Source: AP-16 sp036395835
GTDB taxonomy: Bacteria; Pseudomonadota; Alphaproteobacteria; Rhizobiales; Xanthobacteraceae
Assembly (NCBI GenBank): GCA_036395835.1
Contig: DASWCW010000100.1
Span: 1-31,119 of the forward strand
Length of the DNA stretch: 31,119 nt
Reading direction: 5' to 3'
Part shown: positions 1 through 7,587 of the stretch, piece by piece
How positions within the stretch are numbered: the stretch's first letter is position 1
How the letters are laid out: each line of letters opens with the position of its first letter
Notes under the pieces: model-generated
The model's database searches: none
The model's input: the letters and a program-made list of their open reading frames with translations, nothing else
What the model was told of the DNA's origin: nothing
Position numbers and translations under genes: made by a program

Positions 1-3
1 GAA

Positions 4-417
4 ATGCTCGACCTTGAACGGCGGCGAACCTGGGCAGCGGAACGTCAAGCACACAGGGGCATTCTCGATCTGCTGCTCTTTGGGCTGTTCGTCGTCGGTC
101 TTGTGTGGGCAGTGATGTGGTTGATCGGGGTCATCGGGAGAGTTGGGGGCAGAAACAAGAACAGCCCGCACACTCCCAACAACCCGGGCGAACAGGATTT
201 ACTTGACCTGATGCGAAGGCACAACATTGATGAGAGGTTGTGCGACGGGCAATCGAGACGACGTTGCGCAAACACGGCTAGGAATCTGAAGCAATGTTTT
301 GGCGTCCTCTTTATGCGGCCCGTCAGAGCTAGTCCGCAACCCATCGGAGGCCGAAGCGATTCGGCGGTAGAATCAGTGCCTGTCGCATCTGCGGGCCCCC
401 TGGCATGGATGCCATGA
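4..417 (+). CDS. possible small membrane protein (doubtful)
   Basis: This 137-codon reading frame has one clear hydrophobic stretch near residues 19-45, rich in Leu, Val and Trp, followed by a polar, Arg-rich tail. I recognise no family. Codon choice in the second half (many AGA, AGG, CGA, TTA) is unlike the strongly G/C-ending codons of neighbouring genes, so at least the tail may be non-coding. The frame opens three bases from the window edge, so the true start may lie outside. No ribosome binding site can be judged. It could equally be spurious. Confidence 0.2.
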   Translation: MLDLERRRTWAAERQAHRGILDLLLFGLFVVGLVWAVMWLIGVIGRVGGRNKNSPHTPNNPGEQDLLDLMRRHNIDERLCDGQSRRRCANTARNLKQCFGVLFMRPVRASPQPIGGRSDSAVESVPVASAGPLAWMP

Positions 418-689
418 AGCCCATGAACATGTTGACGGCGGCACTAAAGTTTCAAAAGACTGTTCTTTCGCTTTAAGCCAGTTCTGCGGACTGAAGATTC
501 TATTTTTTTCTTGGTACTCCGACATACCACGGCTCACGGCAGGCGCATCCGGCCCCCTGTTTTCCCAAGGGCTCGCGGCCACTAAAGGGGTTGGGTCACC
601 GTTTCGAAAAGATAAGCGACGTCAACGGACTTTAAGCGCGGTTGGGTCAGCGATAACCCCTTGATTTCCCTAAGCAGCCACTCTTCGAG
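418..689. other. non-coding stretch with a short direct repeat
   Basis: No gene is recognisable here and base composition is lower in GC than most of the window. The ten bases GGTTGGGTCA occur twice in direct orientation at 589-598 and 640-649. The second copy lies about 40 bases from the point where the adjacent amine-oxidase fragment loses similarity to its family, so this may be the edge of an old rearrangement. That is inference. Confidence 0.4.
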
Positions 690-845
690 GCGGATGATGC
701 GGGTTGCGCCGTGGGAGGAGCCATATTCGTGAGGCGGTCGGAAGCGGTCGATGCCGATCACGCGGCGGTTGCGGCGGGTGAGATGATAGACCGCGGCGCT
801 TCCCATCGCGCCGAGCCCGACCACGACGACGTCGATCGCCGGCAT
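690..845 (-). pseudogene. truncated FAD-dependent amine oxidase (sarcosine/N-methyltryptophan oxidase-like), N-terminal fragment
   Basis: Fifty-two codons from an ATG at 845 encode the start of a DAO-type flavoprotein: a beta strand, the dinucleotide-binding motif GLGAMGSA, then an ID-RF-PPH-YGSSHG-TRIIR block. That block is typical of the monomeric sarcosine oxidase / N-methyl-L-tryptophan oxidase family, whose members run to roughly 370-390 residues. After RIIR the reading continues to a stop at 582 with sequence unlike the family, so the substrate domain and catalytic region are missing. The open frame could start upstream at 875, but similarity begins at 845. I infer a gene remnant cut by deletion or insertion. 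It cannot be a working enzyme. Confidence 0.7.
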
Positions 846-1044
846 CCCGCTTGCCTCCGAACCAGAGGCTAGCACGGTCGATGATGCGAGAATTCGTCCA
901 AATCGGGCTCAGCGTAGCAGTCATCGCGCGTGATCGGTTCGGCTAAGGGCTGCGGTCTGGACCCCTCGCCGGCGCGACTACGGATTGGCAACCCTTTGCT
1001 GGCAGGATGCGGCTGCGAGATCAGCCAGCCTCCGAGTCCGACCC

Positions 1045-1818
1045 ATGGCCTCTTCCGCGTGGCGAGCGCAACGAAACGCCAAGGCACTGGCGCGCCTGCA
1101 GCGCAATCTGCCGGAGATTTTCCCGGCGCCCGTGTTGTTGCACGCGCTGGCGCGTCCTTTCATTCCGCCGACCCCGCGCCGCGCCATCGAATCCTATTGG
1201 CGGCAGCACCCGGTGCGGGCCGATAAGCTCGCCCGCGCGCTCGCGGCGCTGAGCGGCCCGCCGGAGGGCTGGGTGTGGCGGATCGGCAGCCGGAATTCGC
1301 CGGGCGTGCCGCTCGGCTTTCGCGCGCCGCCGGCGCCGTTTCGCCAGCAAGCCCAGGCCAAAGGCCCGGGCTATTGCTGCGTGTGCGGCCAGCCGGTGTT
1401 CCGGTTCGGATGGCATCGCGATCTGTGGGACGACGATCGCCCCAACCGCAATGCGAGCTGGCACACCTGCTGCGTCGCGGCCTGGAAGCTGTGGACGGCG
1501 CCGAGCGATCACGTTCGGCATCTGCGACGCTTGCAGAACCATCGCTGCGCCGTGACCGGCGCGCGGCTCGCCAAGGACGCGGAGGTCGATCACCGCGTGC
1601 CCCTGTTCGAAGTGTGGCGCGACGCCGAGCAGGCCGGCAGAACCTGGCCGGCGTTGCTGATCTATTGGGGCGTGCCCAATCTGCAGGTCATCAATCGATC
1701 CGCCCATGCGGAGAAATGCGGGCTGGAATCCGCTGCACGCGCGCGATTGCGACAGACAGGATCAGCGGAACGCAGCCCCGGCGGATGGGTAAGGGAACTC
1801 CGGGATCCACATTCATGA
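1045..1818 (+). CDS. HNH-motif protein of unknown role
   Basis: A 257-residue protein with a Cys-rich half followed by an HNH-like region. Residues about 111-143 hold C-V-C-G and a later Cys-Cys pair, a plausible structural zinc site. Residues about 167-225 hold H-R-C, then V-D-H-R-V-P (Asp182-His183), W-G-V-P-N-L-Q-V-I-N (Asn212) and H-A-E-K-C (His221). This order matches the ββα-metal HNH nuclease fold. The remote possibility is that only the fold is kept. I start at the ATG at 1045, because the 20 codons before it look like non-coding upstream sequence. No restriction, phage or toxin partner lies beside it, so its job is unknown. Its 3' end overlaps the convergent methyltransferase gene by six bases. 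Confidence 0.75.
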   Translation: MASSAWRAQRNAKALARLQRNLPEIFPAPVLLHALARPFIPPTPRRAIESYWRQHPVRADKLARALAALSGPPEGWVWRIGSRNSPGVPLGFRAPPAPFRQQAQAKGPGYCCVCGQPVFRFGWHRDLWDDDRPNRNASWHTCCVAAWKLWTAPSDHVRHLRRLQNHRCAVTGARLAKDAEVDHRVPLFEVWRDAEQAGRTWPALLIYWGVPNLQVINRSAHAEKCGLESAARARLRQTGSAERSPGGWVRELRDPHS

Positions 1819-2502
1819 ACTCCCGGCGGCCGATTGTTCGCGCGCGAATATCAGGATCAAATTGTTGGCCGGCATTTCCACGGTCTCGATCATGCTAAGG
1901 CCGTTGCGGGCGGCCAATTCCGCAACGGCGCCGGTGTCGCGGACGCCCCATTCGGGATTTTCGCCTCGCAAGCTGGCGTCGAATGCGGCATTGCTCGGTG
2001 CCGTGTGCTTGCCGTCGCGCATGAACGGCCCGTATACGAACATGCGGCCGTCGGGCCGCAGATGCCGCGACGCCCCGGCAAACAACCCCTCGGCAACGCG
2101 CCAAGGCGCGATGTGAAGGACGTTGGCGCAAACCAGGGCCAACAGCTTGCCGTGGGGCGCCAGCTCCGGCGGCAAGTCCCAATCCGGATCGGATAGATCG
2201 ATGCGCGTCGGCGGGCGCAAATTCGCAAGATCGGCATGGCGCCGCCATGCTGCGATGCTGACCAGATGCGTTTCGAGATAGTCGCTCGGCCACCAAACGA
2301 TGTTCGGCGCATGGCGGGCGAATTCGACGATGTGCTGGCCGGTTCCGCTGCCGACCTCGAGCACGTTTCCGCACTTGTCCTTCAAGAACGCGGCGAGGAC
2401 CGACCAGATCGGGCGGCAATTGCGGTGGAACGCGGGCGCGTCGAGCCGCCCGTCAGCGGTCAGCGCGGCGCGCGTTGCGAAATCCCTCACGAACTGCGCC
2501 AT
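1813..2502 (-). CDS. DUF938 family SAM-dependent methyltransferase
   Basis: A 229-residue cytosolic protein, the usual length for DUF938. The SAM-binding motif I is visible at about residues 47-56 (V-L-E-V-G-S-G-T-G-Q), followed by H-I-V-E-F-A and an acidic W-P-S-D after strand 2. A C-A-N-V-L-H-I block takes the motif IV place, and a Y-G-P-F motif follows the R-P-D-G turn. The family is widespread in proteobacteria but the substrate is not established. The ATG at 2502 is chosen because family similarity begins with its first residues; longer upstream frames read into non-coding DNA. It is monocistronic and convergent with the HNH gene. Confidence 0.85.
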   Translation of the reverse strand: MAQFVRDFATRAALTADGRLDAPAFHRNCRPIWSVLAAFLKDKCGNVLEVGSGTGQHIVEFARHAPNIVWWPSDYLETHLVSIAAWRRHADLANLRPPTRIDLSDPDWDLPPELAPHGKLLALVCANVLHIAPWRVAEGLFAGASRHLRPDGRMFVYGPFMRDGKHTAPSNAAFDASLRGENPEWGVRDTGAVAELAARNGLSMIETVEMPANNLILIFAREQSAAGSS

Positions 2503-2703
2503 GCTTTGCGAACCACTCCTGCAGGGCCGAGCCAGCAACAGCATAGCACGAGACCGTGAGGCGGGCGGGCGCGACCCAATCTCCGCGCCGGCCGAATTCT
2601 CGGCCACGATACGCGAGCAGCGGGTCCGACGCCGGAACCAGGGCAAGACCCGGCGATTGGTCCGCCGATCGAAACGCTCGTACCGGATTTCAAGGGCGAA
2701 AAC

Positions 2704-2949
2704 ATGATGCAAGAGATTCTCCGATGGCTCGGCTCGGCGATGACCCTCGGGTCGGGCCTCGTGATTGCGGCGCGCGTTCGACCTCGACTCATGGGCTGGG
2801 CGTTCGTCGGGCTGACGATCGGCTCACTCGCCTGGGTCGTCGCTGGCTACGGGGTCGCCGACTATCCGCTCGTGGCCCAGAACATAGGGATCACCTTGAT
2901 CAATATGTTCGGCATCTATCGCTGGCTGATCTGGAAGGGAAAGGCATGA
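2704..2949 (+). CDS. small inner-membrane protein, unknown function
   Basis: Eighty-one residues with about three hydrophobic segments: residues 9-24, a longer stretch at 30-50, and 58-77. These are separated by short Arg-Pro or Asp-Tyr turns, and the end is Lys-rich (W-K-G-K-A). Such proteins are common in Hyphomicrobiales and have no assigned role. A weak ribosome binding site, AAGGG, sits seven bases upstream of the first ATG. The downstream ATG at 2707 is also possible. It is transcribed away from the DUF938 gene across a 200-base divergent region. Confidence 0.65.
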   Translation: MMQEILRWLGSAMTLGSGLVIAARVRPRLMGWAFVGLTIGSLAWVVAGYGVADYPLVAQNIGITLINMFGIYRWLIWKGKA

Positions 2950-3119
2950 CGCGATGATGTCGGCGCCGCCCACAAGTAGCGCCCGATGGATTCGGCCATG
3001 CCGACCCCGGTCGCCGAGAACAAAGCTGAACATGCTCGGCCGGTCGTCCGTCCCGCGGCATTGCCGCCATGGCCACTCGGAACGTCGGTGCCGAGAGCGC
3101 AAGCGCTGCGGCGTTGTCC

Positions 3120-3133
3120 TGAACATTTGTTCA
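3120..3133. promoter_or_regulatory. palindromic operator candidate, copy 1
   Basis: TGAAC-ATTT-GTTCA, a perfect five-base-arm inverted repeat. The arms extend outward by C at 3119 and G at 3134. It lies 218 bases upstream of the Gly-rich protein gene. Its architecture is the same as the copy at 3192-3205. Confidence 0.45.
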
Positions 3134-3191
3134 GGTCCGTCGGGCGGCAATCATCTGTAGTTATGTTGCATCGTTGGAGCGACGTGCAGCC

Positions 3192-3205
3192 TGAACGGAT
3201 GTTCA
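3192..3205. promoter_or_regulatory. palindromic operator candidate, copy 2
   Basis: TGAAC-GGAT-GTTCA, with the same arms and spacing as copy 1 but an unrelated centre, 72 bases downstream (about seven helical turns). Identical arms with a different centre suggest a dimeric DNA-binding protein. The regulator is unknown. Confidence 0.45.
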
Positions 3206-3284
3206 CGATGCAGGTAATTAGGTCCTAACGGCCGTCCGCTTTCAAACAATCGAATATTTTTTCGGAACTTTTCCGACCCACCTG

Positions 3285-3310
3285 AGAACTTTGCGTGCCC
3301 CCCCCGCGTT
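3285..3310 (+). promoter_or_regulatory. possible ECF/EcfG-type promoter
   Basis: AGAAC at 3285-3289 and CGTT at 3307-3310 are 17 bases apart. This is one base short of the GGAAC-N(16-18)-CGTT pattern described for the alphaproteobacterial general stress sigma factor EcfG. It sits 41 bases upstream of the Gly-rich protein gene. The match is short and could be chance. Confidence 0.25.
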
Positions 3311-3351
3311 GTGAAGACACAATCTAAGAGATCCAGCAAAGGGAGGTTCGC

Positions 3352-4116
3352 ATGAGGAGCACGTGGATGAATTCGTTGCTGGTCGCGACGGCAGCGGCGA
3401 CGCTCGTCGCCGGTGTCACGCTCGCGTCCGCACAAGGCGGGGGCGGCGGAGGCGGCGGCCAACGCATGCACCAGAGTCAGGGCGGCGGCGGTTTCTCCGC
3501 CCGCGGTGGAGGCGGAGGCGGCGGTGGCGGCCACGTCCAAATGCAGGGCCGGTCCGGCGGCGGCTTCAGTCCGTCGCACGCGCGATCGTTCGGCGGGGGC
3601 GGCGGCGCGCTGCACGCGCAGCGCGGGGTCGGCTCCCAACACGCGATGCGTAGCGAACATCTGGGATCCCGAGGTCGCAGCATGCAGACGGGAGCCTTGC
3701 ACGCTCAGCGCGGCCGTGCGTTCGCCGAGCAGCGCGGCCGGACGCGCATGCATGGACAAAATCTCAAGACCACCAGCCGCACCGGCACCCAGACCGGTGT
3801 GACGCGTAGCCATCGCGGCACGCAGGCGTTCGCGCAGGCCGGCACGCGAAGCCGTATTTCGCTCACAAGCCAGCAGCGCATGCGAATCCACAACGTCGTC
3901 CTGCATCGCGATTTCTCGCGATTTCGGGTTACGAACGTCAATTTCAACATTCGCATCGGCGTATTCGTGCCGCGCAGCTTCCGCCTGTTCGTGATCCCGG
4001 AGGACATCGTGTTCATCGTCCCGCGATTCCGCCACTTCCGGTTCTTCGTGTTCGACGATGAGCTCGTGATCGTGGATCCGTTCACCTTCGAGATCGTCGC
4101 CATCATTCCGGTCTAG
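3352..4116 (+). CDS. exported Gly-rich protein with DUF1236-like C-terminal domain
   Basis: A 254-residue protein. Residues 1-27 form a Sec signal peptide ending Ala-Ser-Ala before Gln. Residues 28-90 are low-complexity, with runs of up to nine glycines. Residues 90-170 are rich in Arg, His, Gln and Thr. Residues 173-254 form a hydrophobic, beta-rich domain (V-N-F-N-I-R-I-G, V-P-R-S, then paired I-V-F-I-V-P and L-V-I-V-D-P strands ending at the stop). This resembles the DUF1236 repeats of rhizobial periplasmic proteins. The molecule is strongly basic before the domain. It is likely periplasmic or surface-bound, with no known enzyme activity. A clear terminator follows. The Gly runs make exact length prone to slippage. 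Confidence 0.8.
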   Translation: MRSTWMNSLLVATAAATLVAGVTLASAQGGGGGGGGQRMHQSQGGGGFSARGGGGGGGGGHVQMQGRSGGGFSPSHARSFGGGGGALHAQRGVGSQHAMRSEHLGSRGRSMQTGALHAQRGRAFAEQRGRTRMHGQNLKTTSRTGTQTGVTRSHRGTQAFAQAGTRSRISLTSQQRMRIHNVVLHRDFSRFRVTNVNFNIRIGVFVPRSFRLFVIPEDIVFIVPRFRHFRFFVFDDELVIVDPFTFEIVAIIPV

Positions 4117-4141
4117 GCAGGCGGCTCGATCGAGGGTGAAG

Positions 4142-4172
4142 AGCCCCGCCCGGAATCGGGCGGGGCTTTTTT
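4142..4172 (+). terminator. strong rho-independent terminator
   Basis: An eleven-base perfect stem (AGCCCCGCCCG / CGGGCGGGGCT) closes a four-base GAAT loop and is followed at once by six T. It lies 26 bases after the Gly-rich protein stop codon and 18 bases before the convergent SDR gene end. Confidence 0.9.
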
Positions 4173-4189
4173 GCTGTCATTTAAATCGT

Positions 4190-5191
4190 TCACTCAACGA
4201 GACTGCGCGTGAAAATGATCGCAGCGGCGATTATGATGAGCGCCGCTGCGGGGATCGCGCTTCGCAGGACAGCCGGATTCAACGCGGATACCCGGCCGCG
4301 CGCCCGATCATCAAAGCGCCCGTGTGCGGCATGCATGTCCGCAACAGGTGCGAAAAGATTGCCGGCACGCACGGAAAGTTCGGGCTCGGACGTGAGCTGG
4401 CCATCGTATCCTCTGCGCGCGAGCCATCTGTCGAGCAATCCGGGCAATACCATATTGCCAAGAATCGCTTGTATGGTTGTAAAACCGACCCACAGCTCGC
4501 GCGGGGCTTTCTGGCTGGCGCGAAGGATTGCTTCGGCGACCGCCTCGGGCTGATGGATCGGCGGCACGGGCTGCAGTCGGAAAGGCAACTTGTTCCGGGC
4601 CCAATCAAACTGCGGCGTGTTCACGGCCGGGAGCTGTACCATCGTGATCCGGATGCCGCTCCGTTGGTGCCGGAGCTCACTTCGCAATGCTTCCGTAAAT
4701 CCTCTGATCGCAAACTTGGCGCCGCAATAGGCGGACTGCAGCGGAATCGCTCGGTAACTCAATGCCGATCCGACCTGAACGATCGTCCCACGGTTTCTTG
4801 GGCGCATGCAGCGTAACGCCGCCATAGTCCCGAACACATACCCTAGATACGTGACTTCGGTGGCTCGTCGATATTCTGCCGGCGAGATCTCGGCAAAGGG
4901 CGAGAATATCGTCGCCATCGCATTGTTTACCCAAACGTCGATCCCGCCCCAGCGCTCGTTGATCTGATCTGCCGCTGTGAAAATCGCATCGGCATCGGCA
5001 ACGTCGGCCGAGATCGCCATTGCCTGCCCGCCTGCGAGCTCGATTTCCTTCCTCGCGCCGTCCAAGCCGTGCTTACTGCGAGCGATCAACCCGATTTGCC
5101 AGCCGCGGCGAGCAAAAGCCAAAGCGACGGCGCGGCCTATTCCCGCCGATGCGCCGGTTACGACAACGGTTCTGGGCTGCGGCCTTGGCAT
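4190..5191 (-). CDS. SDR family oxidoreductase with C-terminal membrane segment
   Basis: A 333-residue classical short-chain dehydrogenase. The N-terminal Rossmann motif T-G-A-S-A-G-I-G-R lies at about residues 12-20, with V-N-N-A near 90, a conserved Ser in the G-S-A-L-S-Y block and the catalytic Tyr/Lys pair in Y-C-G-A-K near 154-158. After the roughly 250-residue catalytic core comes an extra tail ending in a hydrophobic segment (A-A-L-I-I-I-A-A-A-I-I-F), a likely membrane anchor. The substrate is unknown. The ATG at 5191 has GGAG six bases upstream; a GTG at 5194 is less well placed. It is the last gene of a four-gene operon and starts 13 bases after the previous stop. Confidence 0.85.
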   Translation of the reverse strand: MPRPQPRTVVVTGASAGIGRAVALAFARRGWQIGLIARSKHGLDGARKEIELAGGQAMAISADVADADAIFTAADQINERWGGIDVWVNNAMATIFSPFAEISPAEYRRATEVTYLGYVFGTMAALRCMRPRNRGTIVQVGSALSYRAIPLQSAYCGAKFAIRGFTEALRSELRHQRSGIRITMVQLPAVNTPQFDWARNKLPFRLQPVPPIHQPEAVAEAILRASQKAPRELWVGFTTIQAILGNMVLPGLLDRWLARRGYDGQLTSEPELSVRAGNLFAPVADMHAAHGRFDDRARGRVSALNPAVLRSAIPAAALIIIAAAIIFTRSLVE

Positions 5192-5204
5192 CACTGGCTC
5201 CGCA

Positions 5205-5711
5205 TCATGGGCTCATCGCGTTGTGCAGCTGCAAAAACCCGCCGAGCGTGGCGCCATAGACGGTCTGCCCCAGCAGCGTCGCGGCGGGCGTCCCATAACC
5301 GTAGTTCATGGCCAGGAATCCGGGCGGCTCGAGCTGACGGATCGAGGTGGCGCCGTGATACTCCGAGGCCATGCGGGGATGCACGTACGGCAGCAGCGGA
5401 AGCGCGGCAACCAGCAGGAACAAGCCGTGGAGGAAACCCGCGAGCGCACCGAACCACCATGTGTAAATGCCGACGCTCGCGAACAGCAGGAAGTAAAGAA
5501 AAGCGAATAGCCAGCCGCCGATCGTGTAAACGGCAAAACCCAACACCATCCCCCGTTGGCGCCGTCCGGTGAAAAATGTTCCGACCAGGAATGGCAGGCT
5601 CAGCCGGGAGAAGCCGAGGCCGCGGCTGCCCTCGAGAATGGACGTCATGGTCACGGTGGCTATCAGCCCCCACAGGACCAAATATGCGAGCGAGCCGGAG
5701 TTGTTGCCCAT
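5205..5711 (-). CDS. integral membrane protein, unknown function
   Basis: A 168-residue protein with about four membrane segments: near residues 8-25, 38-75 (two helices with a G-R-R-Q-R-G turn), 80-110 and a final amphipathic stretch. A soluble loop near 112-140 contains Y-H-G-A-T and E-P-P-G. I do not recognise a named family; similar proteins occur in Hyphomicrobiales. The start codon lies four bases after the GH15 stop, and GGAG lies nine bases upstream inside that gene's last codons. This indicates tight co-translation. It links a glycosidase to the SDR enzyme, so a role in envelope or sugar metabolism is possible but unproven. Confidence 0.7.
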   Translation of the reverse strand: MGNNSGSLAYLVLWGLIATVTMTSILEGSRGLGFSRLSLPFLVGTFFTGRRQRGMVLGFAVYTIGGWLFAFLYFLLFASVGIYTWWFGALAGFLHGLFLLVAALPLLPYVHPRMASEYHGATSIRQLEPPGFLAMNYGYGTPAATLLGQTVYGATLGGFLQLHNAMSP

Positions 5712-5715
5712 TCAT

Positions 5716-7539
5716 TTAGCTCCGGACGCCGCGAGCCTTCTCGATCGCGAGTGCGGCATTGATCAAGCCGGCGTGCGTGAACGCTTGCGGGAAATTTCCG
5801 AGCGCCGCGCCGGTCTCGGAATCGATCTCCTCGCCGAACAGCCCGAGATCGTTGGCAAACGCGAGCATATGCTCGAACGCGCGCACGGCCTCGTCCACCT
5901 GACCGCGCCGCGCCAAATTCTCAATGGCCCAAAAACCGCAAATTCCGAACGCCCCTTCTCGAGATCCGAGCCGGTCATAGCCCTCCTCGTAACGATAGAG
6001 CAGACCATCCCGGCCGAGCCGCTCGCAAATGCGTTTATAGGTCGAGACCATGCGAGGGTCGGTCGCATCCTTGTAGTGCAGCGATGGCAGCAACAGCAGG
6101 CTCGCATCCACGTCGCTGCCGTCGAGCTCGCTCGCGTAACTGCGGCTGGCCGCATGGTATCCTCTCGCCTCGATCATCTCGGCGACGGCTTGCCGCTCTC
6201 GGCGAAAAGACTCGGCGTGCCGCTGCCGTAACCGGATAGCGCCTTGCTCGTGCAGCCTCAGCAGGCAATCGAACGCCACCCAACACATGACTTTCGAAAA
6301 CGTGTAGTGGCGGCGAGGATCGGCGATTTCCCAGATGCCATGATCCGATTCCCGCCAGCACTCGGCTATGACGGTTCCCAAGCCGGCGAGCATCCGGCCC
6401 TCCACGGACTCCAGTCTCCCGCCTCCGGCATGGAACGCGTGGGCGGCGAGAACGACTTGGCCGTAGGCGTCGAGCTGTAGTTGCGTGTAGGCGCCGTTGC
6501 CGATGCGCACGGGCCGAGATCGACGATAGCCCTCCAGCTGATCGAGGCATTGTTCCGCCAGATTCGTCCTGCCGTAGACATCATACAGAACGCAAAGTTT
6601 CGGCCAGGTCAGGCGGGTCGCGTGCAACAGCCAGCTGAGAAACGCGCGCGCCTCATCGTGGAACCCCAGCTCGGTGAGAGCCGCCATCGTCAGGCCGGCG
6701 TCTCGAAGCCAACAATACCGGTAGTCCCAGTTGCGCTCGCCGCCGATTGCCTCGGGCAGCGAGGTGGTCGGAGCCGCGATAATGGCTCCGGACAGCGCGA
6801 AGCTGAGCAGCTTGAGCGTGACGGCGCTGCGCAATACTGCTTCGCGATGCGGCCCACCGTAGCTGCAAGCATCGGTCCAGGACCGCCACCAAACAACGGT
6901 CCGATCGACGCGTTCCGCGGCGGCACCGCCGAGCGGAAGGATGATTCCGGGGTCGCCCTTTACATAGGCGAGGCTGAGGCAGCTTCGCTCTCCCGCTTTG
7001 ATGCGAACCGAGCCGTTCAGCGCGGAATCCTGGCAATGAAGCTCGACTTCGGCCTGCACCAGCAAGAGTTCGTCGAACCAGCTGTAGCACCAGCCCAGCC
7101 GACCGCGGCGTTTCGGCATCGGCCGGTGACGACCGTAGCCGGGTCGAGGATCCAGCCGGATCGCAAGCTCGACCTCTCCAGCGACGCCCTCGGCGATTCG
7201 CAGGATCTCGCGCATCGGATTGAGCGAGTCGAGGCCATCGATCACGGGAAGCGCGTCGAGGATGCGGACGGTGCCGCTGTTGGTTTGGAATGTCGTCTCC
7301 AGAACCGGGGAGAAGCCGAGGTATCGGCGTTTGACGGAAAACTCCTCGACGGGTCGGATCGAAAAGCGTCCGCCCCGCTCACGATCCAGAACCGAAGCAA
7401 ACACCGAAGGCGCGGAAAAATCCGGAAGGCAAAGCCAGTCGATCGACCCATCCCGCGAAACGAGCGCGGCGGTCCGGCAGTCGCCGATGATCGCGTAATG
7501 CTCGATGGGCGGGTAAACGCCGTCAGCTCTCGTCGACAC
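5716..7539 (-). CDS. GH15 family glycoside hydrolase (glucoamylase/trehalase-like)
   Basis: A protein of about 607 residues, the usual size for bacterial GH15 proteins. The N-terminal beta domain opens with Y-P-P-I-E-H-Y-A-I-I-G-D-C-R-T-A-A and R-D-G-S-I-D-W-L-C-L-P. The (alpha/alpha)6 catalytic domain carries E-R-N-W-D-Y-R-Y-C-W-L-R-D-A at about 268-281, G-I-W-E-I near 401-405, and a C-terminal E-E-I-D...G-N-F-P-Q-A-F-T-H. Family members hydrolyse alpha-glucosides such as trehalose or maltodextrin, or are uncharacterised; specificity cannot be read here. No signal peptide is seen, so it is probably cytosolic. The start is uncertain: GTG at 7539 and TTG at 7554 both lack a good ribosome binding site. 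It lies in an operon with DUF2231, membrane and SDR genes. Confidence 0.88.
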   Translation of the reverse strand: MSTRADGVYPPIEHYAIIGDCRTAALVSRDGSIDWLCLPDFSAPSVFASVLDRERGGRFSIRPVEEFSVKRRYLGFSPVLETTFQTNSGTVRILDALPVIDGLDSLNPMREILRIAEGVAGEVELAIRLDPRPGYGRHRPMPKRRGRLGWCYSWFDELLLVQAEVELHCQDSALNGSVRIKAGERSCLSLAYVKGDPGIILPLGGAAAERVDRTVVWWRSWTDACSYGGPHREAVLRSAVTLKLLSFALSGAIIAAPTTSLPEAIGGERNWDYRYCWLRDAGLTMAALTELGFHDEARAFLSWLLHATRLTWPKLCVLYDVYGRTNLAEQCLDQLEGYRRSRPVRIGNGAYTQLQLDAYGQVVLAAHAFHAGGGRLESVEGRMLAGLGTVIAECWRESDHGIWEIADPRRHYTFSKVMCWVAFDCLLRLHEQGAIRLRQRHAESFRRERQAVAEMIEARGYHAASRSYASELDGSDVDASLLLLPSLHYKDATDPRMVSTYKRICERLGRDGLLYRYEEGYDRLGSREGAFGICGFWAIENLARRGQVDEAVRAFEHMLAFANDLGLFGEEIDSETGAALGNFPQAFTHAGLINAALAIEKARGVRS

Positions 7540-7587
7540 GGCGCGCAGGCACAATTGCTGAGCAGGTTGCCAGAGTTGGAATACGAT

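Larger units (their letters stand above)
2950..3351. other. 402-base intergenic region with paired palindromes
   Basis: No convincing gene. It contains two copies of the palindrome TGAAC-N4-GTTCA, an AT-rich patch near 3240-3275 and, just before the next gene, a possible alternative-sigma promoter. The Gly-rich exported protein gene starts at its end with a ribosome binding site GGGAGG at about 3341-3346. Confidence 0.5.

Noticed and set aside
3120..3133. Gram-positive type LexA box
   Set aside because: The pattern fits, but the gene content is alphaproteobacterial, where LexA uses a different box, and no SOS gene is adjacent.
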